IMG/VR virus record: IMGVR_UViG_3300017714_000080
Location: 1 to 32,176 of that record
Reading direction: 5' to 3' (one strand)
Source: a virus
Length of the DNA stretch: 32,176 nt
Of the stretch, positions 1 to 8,194 are shown in pieces (the stretch's first letter is position 1; each line of letters starts with the position of its first letter). Under the pieces are notes generated by a model. The model saw nothing but the letters and a program-made list of their open reading frames with translations, was not told the origin of the DNA and did not search any database. The translations under genes and the position numbers were made by a program.

Positions 1-2217
1 AAGCGATGTTACAAGAAATTGTTTAGCGTATAAGTATTGTGTTCCTGCTACTGGTGTTCCTCCGCCAGTTGAGTTAATCATTTCTAATTGTATTACATCA
101 CCAGCAAAAGCTTCACCAACATCGACATCATAACTTCTAAATGAGTGTACTGAAGATGATTCGCCTGAAGCTAAACCATATGAGAAAGATTTTTGAGCAT
201 TACCACCACCGTGATTTACCATACTCATAACTGTACCATTACGTGTAATTCTCCATGCCCAATAATAAGTACCCGATGCATTTTTAGCAGCCCATTTAAT
301 AGATAAAGATTTACAGTTTGCACCTAAAGTAAATGTTTTCATCGCTATCCAACTACTTGCATTATTATTATCTTGTTTAACTTCCATAGCTCTATCTGCT
401 ACTAAATGCCAATTATCACCAGCTGTAGAAGAAGTAGCATTCGGACCTTCGTATCCAATAAAGTCTGCACCATTATTTGTATTAGCTTTTAAATGTAATC
501 TTTCTCTCGCATTACCAGATGCATCTGTTACACCAAAAGTTAAATCAGTTTGTTCAGTTGTATGATTTACAAACTTAGCTCCAATATGAGCTCTATGTCC
601 ACTATCATTTTTAAAGAATAGTGTAGCATGATTAGAATCAGTTGTTCCAGCATTTTGAATTGTTATACCAGGTGCATTACCTGGACCTATTCCAGTATAT
701 AGATCTCCTGCAGAATTATTCGATGCTTTTGTGTGTAATAAACTATCTGGGTTTTCTTCGCCAATGCCAACGTTACCGCTATATGAAATTCTCATACTTT
801 CATCAAGTACACCAACTGTACCTGTTTCAAATGATAGTCCTGAAGATATATTAGTTCCTGAGTTTACTTCTGCGATTGACCTGATTCTTCCTACATTTTG
901 ATTAACACCATTATTTCTTTCTGCTTGGAATACTATAGCAGGACCAAACCCGGTTGTAGTTGTTCCAGTTGATAATGCTGTAAGATACATCATGTTTACT
1001 GCATCATTGGTTGTCGAATCATTTGACTGTATATGTAGTAAGGATGATGGAGCCGGTGTGCCGATACCAACATTGCCGTTAGCTAAAATTTTGAATCTGT
1101 TAGTACCATTATTAGTAGCAATACCAAAATTTAATGCACTTAATTCCATATTAAGATAAACACTGTTAGCTCTATCATAAGCTAGTATAAATTGATTATT
1201 AGATGCATGAGTAGTAACTTGAGTTTCAATTCCTTTACCACCATTACTTGCTGAAACTACTAATTGACTTGATGGATTACTCGTTCCGATACCAACGTTG
1301 CCTGTATTGGTAATACGCATTTTCTCTGTTGATACAGTATTAGAAGCTCCACCAGTATTTGTCCAAAAAGCTAGATCTGATGAAAAAGATGGGTCTCCTG
1401 ATGAGTTTTGAGCAGAGTGGCCGCGCATGATGGCTTGTATTTTTCCATAATCACGAATTGCAGTATTTCCGTAATCTTCACCTTGAAAATTTATACCCAT
1501 TCCGTAGCCACCATATGGAAAATAACCAGTAGCTTCTAGTGTTAATACATCTTCAACTGTGTTTCTGTTGCCTCCGCTGTTGGGAGCACTGCTGTATCTT
1601 ACATGTAACGGAGTTGATGGAACAGTCATTCCAATACCAACCTTTCCATCAGTTTTAAGTGTTATTTGAGGAGCAGCATTATTTGTAGCAAATGCTAAGT
1701 CATGGTTTGAGAGTGTAAATAATTCTGCTCTTGGACCATCACCAAGTGCATGCATTCTTAAAGTTACATCATTGCCTGAGCTATCTTTCGAACTTAAACT
1801 TAATGTTGAACGAGTGTTATTACCAGTGACAAGTAATTCGTGTATTGTAGTGGCTGCATTTGTAACTTGTACTTGACCAGTAAAATCTGGATTTGCTAAC
1901 GGTGCTTTAGTTGCAATTGAATTAACAAGAGTAGTATTTAAACCAGTATCATCGTTTAATGAAGCTGCAATTTCGTTAAGAGTATTTAACCCTGCAGGTG
2001 CACCATCGATAATATTATCAATTGCTGTTTTTACAAACGCAGTACTTGCAACAGAAGTATCATTATCACCTGCACTTGCTGTTGCGACCGTAACTGTTTT
2101 TCCAGTTAAGTCTAGAGTTGCATGTAAATCATCTGCTGTTATTGATGCATCAGTAATATTTCCTGCTGATATAGCATTACTACCGATGAGATTACTTGTT
2201 ATTTTAGTTAATGCCAT
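1..2217 (-). CDS. Tail fibre protein with VGIGT repeats (3' end outside window)
   Basis: The frame opens at ATG 2217 and stays open for 739 codons to base 1, so the C-terminus is missing. The N-terminus (MALTKITSNL) leads into a module at about residues 54-113 (LNTLNEIAASLNDD, then NSIATKAPLANPDF) that is shared with the 857-aa fibre. At least four VGIG-type repeats follow (KVGIGMTVPSTPLHV, NVGIGTSNPSS, NVGIGTPAPSSLLHI, NVGIGEENPDS), some preceded by ERMRI-like strands. This beta-rich repeat is typical of fibre shafts in T4-like marine phages. The last 140 visible residues change character (WAAKNASGTYYWAWRITRNG) and look like a globular domain; no S74 motif has appeared by the window edge. 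The stop of the upstream 82-aa gene lies only 15 nt away, and a late promoter box fills that gap. The role in adsorption is inferred from the family. Confidence 0.85.
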   Translation of the reverse strand, partial: MALTKITSNLIGSNAISAGNITDASITADDLHATLDLTGKTVTVATASAGDNDTSVASTAFVKTAIDNIIDGAPAGLNTLNEIAASLNDDTGLNTTLVNSIATKAPLANPDFTGQVQVTNAATTIHELLVTGNNTRSTLSLSSKDSSGNDVTLRMHALGDGPRAELFTLSNHDLAFATNNAAPQITLKTDGKVGIGMTVPSTPLHVRYSSAPNSGGNRNTVEDVLTLEATGYFPYGGYGMGINFQGEDYGNTAIRDYGKIQAIMRGHSAQNSSGDPSFSSDLAFWTNTGGASNTVSTEKMRITNTGNVGIGTSNPSSQLVVSASNGGKGIETQVTTHASNNQFILAYDRANSVYLNMELSALNFGIATNNGTNRFKILANGNVGIGTPAPSSLLHIQSNDSTTNDAVNMMYLTALSTGTTTTGFGPAIVFQAERNNGVNQNVGRIRSIAEVNSGTNISSGLSFETGTVGVLDESMRISYSGNVGIGEENPDSLLHTKASNNSAGDLYTGIGPGNAPGITIQNAGTTDSNHATLFFKNDSGHRAHIGAKFVNHTTEQTDLTFGVTDASGNARERLHLKANTNNGADFIGYEGPNATSSTAGDNWHLVADRAMEVKQDNNNASSWIAMKTFTLGANCKSLSIKWAAKNASGTYYWAWRITRNGTVMSMVNHGGGNAQKSFSYGLASGESSSVHSFRSYDVDVGEAFAGDVIQLEMINSTGGGTPVAGTQYLYAKQFLVTSL
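1893..1914 (-). repeat. 22-nt exact repeat, copy 1
   Basis: These 22 bases are identical to 7831-7852 and encode the IATKAPLA segment shared by two fibre genes. An 18-nt match also links 1972-1989 with 7910-7927. The copies are in the same orientation, 5.9 kb apart. Confidence 0.85.
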
Positions 2218-2222
2218 AGTTC

Positions 2223-2230
2223 TATTTATA
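2223..2230 (-). promoter_or_regulatory. T4-type late promoter box TATAAATA
   Basis: An exact minus-strand TATAAATA sits in the 15-bp gap between the 82-aa gene and the last fibre gene. The box is followed by GAACT and then ATG. With the usual T4 late spacing (box at about -13 to -6) the start site would fall on the A of the ATG. The AGGA before the box is about 13 nt from the start codon, which is far for a Shine-Dalgarno site. Confidence 0.65.
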
Positions 2231-2232
2231 TC

Positions 2233-2481
2233 CTATTCGCTAGGTATTTGCACAGATGTATCATCTGGGTCGTTCATTCTAGCATATATATTTTCCATTG
2301 TTACTGGTGTTATATTACCATCTACAAGTTCATATGTAAATGTTGTATCTAAATGTTCAACAGTTGAAATTGTACTTCCAGCTGGATGTGCTCCTAATAA
2401 CTCATTACCATTATCTACTTGATTATTATAAATGGCAAGAATTACGTTATCTTTTTTTATTATATGTGCGTATTGTGTCAT
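2233..2481 (-). CDS. Small hypothetical protein downstream of the 1025-aa fibre
   Basis: This 82-aa protein begins MTQYAHIIKKDNVILAIYNN and ends in an acidic tail (MNDPDDTSVQIPSE). I do not recognise a domain. AAGGA lies about 7 nt upstream of the ATG, a normal ribosome binding site. The gene begins 9 nt after the stop of the 1025-aa fibre and ends 15 nt before the next fibre. Small genes placed right after a receptor-binding fibre are often fibre chaperones or minor tip subunits (T4 gp38 and related tail fibre assembly proteins are the general precedent), but no sequence similarity supports that here. Tight packing and the good ribosome binding site argue that it is real. Confidence 0.75.
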   Translation of the reverse strand: MTQYAHIIKKDNVILAIYNNQVDNGNELLGAHPAGSTISTVEHLDTTFTYELVDGNITPVTMENIYARMNDPDDTSVQIPSE

Positions 2482-2490
2482 AGTTTTTCC

Positions 2491-5400
2491 TTATGCTGCG
2501 AAGTAACCTCTACCTTCGGCAAGAGATATTGTTTTAAAGTGATACTTACCACCAAGATTTCCCAATGCATCCATTTGGGCTTGAGTATTTGCTGATGAAT
2601 AATATCTATTACCTCCGAACGCAATTTCTGTTACTACATAATCTCTTTGATATGCACCGCCAGAATTTAAAGTAAGAGCAGTTCTATAAACAGTTTGGCC
2701 TGAATGCGACCCTCCACTATTTGTTGTGCTGCCTTTCGTAATGGTAGCAGGAGTTGCTCCCCAAGCAGTACCAGTATTATAATGAGTTGGAACTTCGTTT
2801 AAATATGAAGTACCTCCTACTTGTCTAAATAAATATTCTCTATATCCACCAGTAAAATATGTTGAGTATACTTTGAACCTACATACTGGGTATTCTCCCC
2901 AATGGCCTGAACTATAAATTGTTAAAAAATGTGTACTTGCTGCTCCACTACTTGGAGAAGTGACTGAAGGTGTTCTAAATATTGCATGAGTACCAAAATC
3001 AGCTCCATTTGCACCAATATAACTACCACCTACATCATATGTATATGTTCCACCGCCAAAAGCTTTTAAATATCTTGCAGTGGCAACATTTTTATGATCA
3101 ACAACAACACCATTACCACCACCATTACCAAGAGAAATTGTGTTATCATCTTGGTCAGCACCAGGACTTGCCGTTAATCCGTGATATGATAATGTACCAT
3201 TATTCGCTTTGGCTTTTAATTGTAGATGAATTACATCACCATTAGTATTACCTTCGAGTATTACTGCTGCAATTGAATTTGTAGCTCCGTCAATATGCAA
3301 CATTGCATCTGGACTATTTTGTCTAATTCCAACTTTAGCACTTGCACTTCCAAGTAATACATTTGTATAACCTTCCCCAACTTGTAGTACACCTCCAGTT
3401 GAATTACCTTCTAAGGCTCTAATACTTGTACCACCTTCAGTACCAAAATATAATCGACTATTATTATTTGCAATTTTAACTCCACCATCAACTGTTAGCT
3501 TTTCTTCTGGGGCTGTACAATTAATTCCAACGTTGCCAGCATTTGAAAGAAACATTGCGGTATTTAACTGGTCTCCAGTATTAACTTGAAAATATAAGTC
3601 TCCTTTAGCCTGTCCACCAGCAACAGCTTGTTGTGATAATATAGCAGCTCCACTATTTCCATTTCCAAGGATATTAGTTAAATCTCCACCACCAAATCGT
3701 ATGGCTATTAAATCGTTATAATTCTCTCCAACTATACCGAGAGTTGGGTTAGAATCTGCATGAATAATAAGTTCGTGTGCTGGTGTATCCGTTCCAATTC
3801 CAACTCCTGTACCATTTTTAATATATAAATCATTACCTGCAGAGCTATCAGTACCTGTTGTAAATCCTATATCTCCTGCAGCTTTACTATAAATTTGTCC
3901 TCTTAATGCTGTACCTGCGTTATTGAAAAATTGAAAAAAGGAATAATCATCAGCACTTCTTGCTCTCAGTGCAATAGCATTTGCTCCACTATCAGAAGTA
4001 ATAGTAAGAGGCTTATTTGGATTACTATTAGCAATACCAACATTACTGTTATTATCGAACAGTACGTTATTAGTACCATCATTCGTGAATCTTAATGCAT
4101 AACCATTATTAGCACCAACGTAAAGTTCATCGCCTGCACTAGCATAAATTTTTGATGCGTCAGTGCCAGCATTTCCAAGAATTAATCCACTATCTGCATC
4201 ACCATTTACAACTAAAGAACCTGTTACAGTTGCACCACTATTATTAACATTAAATCTACTACCTGCTGAAGATCCAAGAGTAATACCACCAGAATGATAT
4301 GATGTTATAAACATTGGTCGATTACTATCACCTTCTATTCGATGATTTGCTGTGTCCCATTGTCCAATATTTAATTGTGCAGAACCATTTAAAATTTTAA
4401 TTCTATCATGAAAAGTTGATAATGAACTTTCAGCAATAATTTTTCCACTTGCTTTAATATTTCCTGTAACATGTAAAGCTTCAGATGGACTGGTTCCACT
4501 ATTAATGCTTACTCTATCGTTTGTAACATCTACATATAATGTATCTGTATCAACTGCGAGTGGACCAGGTACTGTTACAACATCTGTATCTGCATTACCT
4601 AAAGTAGTTCCACCATCTACAATTAAATTTCCTGCTACTGTCATTCCAGCATCAGCCATTGTAACTAAGACATCACCATCAGTCCACGGTGCACTACCAC
4701 TACTTATATTATTTTTAAATATTATTGAACCAACATTAGATGAAGGACCGATATAAACATGATTCGAGTTATATCCTATTTTTCCTCTGTTACCGCTATT
4801 ATTAAGATCTATATAACCATTAGCAGCTAATACACCAGAAATTGCTACAGATGTTAATGTTCCTAACGATGTGATATTTGTTTGAGCTGCTGCTGTAACT
4901 GTTGCTGCTGTTCCAGATACATTACCTGTTACATTCCCGACGATATTAGCTGTAATAGGTTTATTTGCAAAAAATCTCTGATCTGAGTGACTCCATTCAA
5001 ATCGAGGTATAGTACCTGAAGACCAAGCACCGAATGTTAATCCTGCTCCATTCGTTGCTGCACTCGTAGTAGCATTTTTCGCTACTTGAATATTAAGATC
5101 CGCAACTTCCATCGTTGTACTATTAACAGAAGTAGTTGTACCATTAACGGTTAAGTTTCCGCCAATCGTAACATTTCCAGTTGTGGTTATAGTTGCCGAA
5201 TCAATATGTCCAGTTACATCAATACCATCTGAAGATGTAGCTAACTTTGAATTACCTGCATGAAACAATGTAAGTGCTCCACCAGTATCAGCGTGTAACA
5301 TATTTTGACCAGCTGAACTATGTAATGCAATATGTTCGTTTTGAATAATTAAATCTGCGCTTGCATTTACACCTTTTATATAGTTATGAGTATTATGATA

Positions 5401-5568
5401 AATTTCTAAATCATCATGAATACCTAATCGAATTTTTTTATTATCTGATAAATCTACGTGACCATGAAATAACGCATTTTCTGAGCTATCAAAAGATAGA
5501 GTAGTAGCATCACTAGAATCCGAGATTCCAGTATCGAGCATTCCTCTTGATGGTTTAGTTATTGCCAT
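2491..5568 (-). CDS. Tail fibre protein with a distinctive C-terminal tip domain
   Basis: This 1025-aa protein starts one base after the stop of the 857-aa fibre, so translational coupling is likely. Residues 40-65 carry the phage fibre motif KKIRLGIHDDLEIYHNTHNYI-like. Residues 131-205 hold the shared module VTIGGNLTVNGTTT...NGAGLTFG...EWSHSDQRFF, followed by GNVTGNVSGTA. The shaft contains VGIG-like repeats (NVGIANSNPNKPL, GVGIGTDTPAHEL, NVGINCTAPEEKL, KVGIRQNSPDAML). The last 160 residues or so differ sharply: they are rich in Gly, Tyr, Ser and His (FLTIYSSGHWGEYPVCRFK, YFTGGYREYLFRQVGG) and end SLAEGRGYFAA. No S74 protease is present. I infer a trimeric fibre whose C-terminal domain is a receptor-binding tip; this is not demonstrated by the sequence alone. 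Confidence 0.85.
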   Translation of the reverse strand: MAITKPSRGMLDTGISDSSDATTLSFDSSENALFHGHVDLSDNKKIRLGIHDDLEIYHNTHNYIKGVNASADLIIQNEHIALHSSAGQNMLHADTGGALTLFHAGNSKLATSSDGIDVTGHIDSATITTTGNVTIGGNLTVNGTTTSVNSTTMEVADLNIQVAKNATTSAATNGAGLTFGAWSSGTIPRFEWSHSDQRFFANKPITANIVGNVTGNVSGTAATVTAAAQTNITSLGTLTSVAISGVLAANGYIDLNNSGNRGKIGYNSNHVYIGPSSNVGSIIFKNNISSGSAPWTDGDVLVTMADAGMTVAGNLIVDGGTTLGNADTDVVTVPGPLAVDTDTLYVDVTNDRVSINSGTSPSEALHVTGNIKASGKIIAESSLSTFHDRIKILNGSAQLNIGQWDTANHRIEGDSNRPMFITSYHSGGITLGSSAGSRFNVNNSGATVTGSLVVNGDADSGLILGNAGTDASKIYASAGDELYVGANNGYALRFTNDGTNNVLFDNNSNVGIANSNPNKPLTITSDSGANAIALRARSADDYSFFQFFNNAGTALRGQIYSKAAGDIGFTTGTDSSAGNDLYIKNGTGVGIGTDTPAHELIIHADSNPTLGIVGENYNDLIAIRFGGGDLTNILGNGNSGAAILSQQAVAGGQAKGDLYFQVNTGDQLNTAMFLSNAGNVGINCTAPEEKLTVDGGVKIANNNSRLYFGTEGGTSIRALEGNSTGGVLQVGEGYTNVLLGSASAKVGIRQNSPDAMLHIDGATNSIAAVILEGNTNGDVIHLQLKAKANNGTLSYHGLTASPGADQDDNTISLGNGGGNGVVVDHKNVATARYLKAFGGGTYTYDVGGSYIGANGADFGTHAIFRTPSVTSPSSGAASTHFLTIYSSGHWGEYPVCRFKVYSTYFTGGYREYLFRQVGGTSYLNEVPTHYNTGTAWGATPATITKGSTTNSGGSHSGQTVYRTALTLNSGGAYQRDYVVTEIAFGGNRYYSSANTQAQMDALGNLGGKYHFKTISLAEGRGYFAA

Positions 5569-5569
5569 A

Positions 5570-8143
5570 TTATGCGTCCTCTAAAGCCTTTACTTTGGCT
5601 TCTAATGTTTCTATTCTTGCTTTTAAATCTTCTATAATTGTTTGTTGTTCTTGCACAGTTTTTACGAGTAATGGTACGAGTTTACTATTATCCAGCATTT
5701 GATAGTCAGGCACTGATGCTTCCTTAACATCTCCAACACTTTTGCCATCAGGTAATTCATCACCTTCGGTATAAAGCACTTGAGCAGTCATAGCATCTTT
5801 TGTTCCAACAACTGCGTCAGGAACTACAGCTGCAACTTCATGTGCTAAAAATCCATCGTATAATGTGTTTGTTGTATCTGATATATAATTAAATTTCTTT
5901 GGTTTTAGTTGTTTCAGTCTAGTAGTAGCATTTGTCATATCTGCTACATTTTCTTTTAATCTATAATCAGAGGTTCCACCATAGGTCATGACTGAACCGT
6001 TTTGAGATATACTTCCAATAGTGCCCCCATTATTTCTAAAAGTTATCATATTACCAGAACCAAGAGCACGGTTTAAAATAACTGGTGTATCATTATTGGT
6101 TGCTAATACTAACTGACCACTACCTAAAGAACCACAACTTATATTTGATGTTCCATTTGAAATACCTGACTGCGTAGTTGTATGGAATAAAAGAACTCCA
6201 TTAGAAAGAATACGCATTCTTTCTGTATATGATGTACCCGTATTAAGCGAAATATATCCAGAATCTAGTGAAAGTTCTGCACCTGTACTATGATACCCAT
6301 ACGCGTTTCTAATTGTAAACTTAGTTAATCCACTATTATCTGCATGGATAATTTGATTAGCCATTCTTATTTCAGAATCATCACCTGCTAAATGTAAATT
6401 TGAACCATTACCACCTATTCCTCCATTACCGGAAGTTGGGTATTTGTCTGCTGACCCACTACTAAATCTAGCTATTTCTGTACCATCTTGAGAGAATACA
6501 TGAGCATTTCCTGTAGCTCCAAAACCTACATTAGTAGTACTATCACCATCTCTAACTGACATGATGCATTTAGCATCTGTGCTTTCACCATAGAATACAT
6601 TATCTGCAGCTGCAGAGTTAACTGATAGTATTTGTGAAGAATATCCTGCATTGTTATTTCCAATAGCAACTCCACCATCTGACCTAATGCGCATTTTTAA
6701 AGTACCATTAACTTCAAAACTAGTATTACCACCGGCAGAGTTAAATCCTAACTCACTTCCTGTTCCTCTAATCCAGTTAGAAGTATTATTACTTGAGTTA
6801 CCTGTACTTCCAAGTACTAATCTTACTTGTGATGCTGATTGTGCGACTAAATAACCTGTGCTATTTTGTACACGGAATTTTTCTGCACCAGCTGGGAATA
6901 ATACAACATCAGAGCCATCACAACCTATTTCTGCTGAACCACCTGAATCTGTAAATTCTAATGCTGCAATCTGGTCTGTACTTTCAAACTTAGCAACTAC
7001 GTTTGTAGTTCCACTCTTTACATGAAGTTGTCTATCAGGATTTATTTCTCCTATACCAATATTTGAATTTGTATGAATACGCATTCTCTCAGTATATGAC
7101 CCACCACCCATAAATTTAACTGGGCCAGCACCTGACCACCCATATTCTAATTCATTAGAACCATTTATCCTAACTAGTGTTTTTTCATTGCCGCTTGAAT
7201 CTTTACTTCTTAATTCTCCGCCTCTTTCAAATAAGATATGGTTTGCATTACCAATGTGTAATGCTCGAAGAGGGTTATCTGTTCCAATACCAACGTTGCC
7301 TGTACTACTGATTCGCATTTGCTCGACAGGGGTTGCACCCGCTGCCCTAGTAGAGAAAAGCATAGCACTTGCTACATTTCCAGCAGTAGAATTTTCTTTT
7401 ATTCCTTGAATATTTCCAAAGTGATAAACATCTCCGCCTGTACCATTTGTATATCCACCAAAAGCTATACCTCCACCCGTTCCTGTGGTTGCAGAGGTTG
7501 TGTCGAATGCTAGTATGTTATTTTTAGCTTCTCCATTAAATCCAGTCGCACCTTGTACGTGCAAGGGAAAATAAGGAGCAGGATTTCCGATACCAACATT
7601 ATTACCAACCACATTCATAGCAATAGTACCAGTACCAGTACCTGTTCTAAAGTTTATGCTTTCGCTATCTCCATGACCCCAAAGTTCTAATTCCCCAGTT
7701 GATAAAAGCGATATTATACCAAGCTCAGACCCATTATTTAGTCTCATATGTTGAGCAGTACTAGTAATATTTAATGCTGCTGTTCCATGAGCAGCAACAC
7801 CTATACCTACTCTATTTGTAAATTGTGGAGTTGCTAACGGTGCTTTAGTTGCTATAGAGTTAGTAACTGTAGTTGAGAAACTAGCATCATCGCCTAAAGC
7901 AGCAGCTAATTCGTTAAGAGTATTTAATGCTCCTGGAGAGGAATCTACTAATGCAGTAATTGCAGCATCTGTATAAGCTGTTGTTGCGATTTTAGTAGAA
8001 TTATCAGAAGCAGATTGTGTAGTTGCAGTTGTAGCGCTTGCTAATGAACCACTTAATGAACCTGTTATTACACCAGCAGAAGATATTCTTTCTGTTGATC
8101 CTACGGTTAATCCGTTCTTAATTAAAAAATTTTTGTCAGCCAT
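5570..8143 (-). CDS. Tail fibre protein with C-terminal S74 autoprotease/chaperone
   Basis: The protein is 857 aa. Residues 49-109 carry a module shared with the leftmost fibre gene (GALNTLNELAAALGDD, then NSIATKAPLATPQFT). The shaft has VGIG-type repeats (NVGIGNPAPYFPLHV, NVGIGTDNPLRALHI, NIGIGEINPDRQLHV), each preceded by ERMRI-like strands. The S74 intramolecular chaperone begins at about residue 725 with SDYRLKEN. In this family the Ser and Lys of the SDxRLK motif form the catalytic dyad and the chain is cut just before the Ser after trimer folding. GFLAHEVAAVVPDAV and a closing coiled coil (ARIETLEAKVKALEDA) complete the domain. GGAG lies about 10 nt upstream of the ATG. A late promoter box lies 38 nt upstream. 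Confidence 0.92.
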   Translation of the reverse strand: MADKNFLIKNGLTVGSTERISSAGVITGSLSGSLASATTATTQSASDNSTKIATTAYTDAAITALVDSSPGALNTLNELAAALGDDASFSTTVTNSIATKAPLATPQFTNRVGIGVAAHGTAALNITSTAQHMRLNNGSELGIISLLSTGELELWGHGDSESINFRTGTGTGTIAMNVVGNNVGIGNPAPYFPLHVQGATGFNGEAKNNILAFDTTSATTGTGGGIAFGGYTNGTGGDVYHFGNIQGIKENSTAGNVASAMLFSTRAAGATPVEQMRISSTGNVGIGTDNPLRALHIGNANHILFERGGELRSKDSSGNEKTLVRINGSNELEYGWSGAGPVKFMGGGSYTERMRIHTNSNIGIGEINPDRQLHVKSGTTNVVAKFESTDQIAALEFTDSGGSAEIGCDGSDVVLFPAGAEKFRVQNSTGYLVAQSASQVRLVLGSTGNSSNNTSNWIRGTGSELGFNSAGGNTSFEVNGTLKMRIRSDGGVAIGNNNAGYSSQILSVNSAAADNVFYGESTDAKCIMSVRDGDSTTNVGFGATGNAHVFSQDGTEIARFSSGSADKYPTSGNGGIGGNGSNLHLAGDDSEIRMANQIIHADNSGLTKFTIRNAYGYHSTGAELSLDSGYISLNTGTSYTERMRILSNGVLLFHTTTQSGISNGTSNISCGSLGSGQLVLATNNDTPVILNRALGSGNMITFRNNGGTIGSISQNGSVMTYGGTSDYRLKENVADMTNATTRLKQLKPKKFNYISDTTNTLYDGFLAHEVAAVVPDAVVGTKDAMTAQVLYTEGDELPDGKSVGDVKEASVPDYQMLDNSKLVPLLVKTVQEQQTIIEDLKARIETLEAKVKALEDA
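7831..7852 (-). repeat. 22-nt exact repeat, copy 2
   Basis: Same-orientation partner of 1893-1914, within the N-terminal module of the 857-aa fibre. The DNA identity is higher than that of the surrounding protein module requires, which would fit recent exchange or a recombination site. Confidence 0.85.
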
Positions 8144-8169
8144 TGGTTTTCACTCTCCAACCATTGTTT

Positions 8170-8193
8170 GTTGTATAGATCTATTTATACAAC
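8170..8193. repeat. Inverted repeat spanning a late promoter
   Basis: Eight-base arms (GTTGTATA at 8170-8177 and TATACAAC at 8186-8193) flank an 8-base spacer in the 51-bp gap between the 977-aa and 857-aa fibre genes. One arm overlaps the TATAAATA box. The predicted start site (about 8176) lies inside the other arm, so the symmetry is mainly at the DNA level and could be a protein-binding site. Confidence 0.6.
8182..8189 (-). promoter_or_regulatory. T4-type late promoter box TATAAATA
   Basis: An exact minus-strand TATAAATA followed by GATCT, in the gap before the 857-aa S74 fibre gene. The predicted leader of about 33 nt contains GGAG, and a four-codon frame (ATG GTT GGA GAG TGA) precedes the real start. 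Confidence 0.75.
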
Positions 8194-8194
8194 T

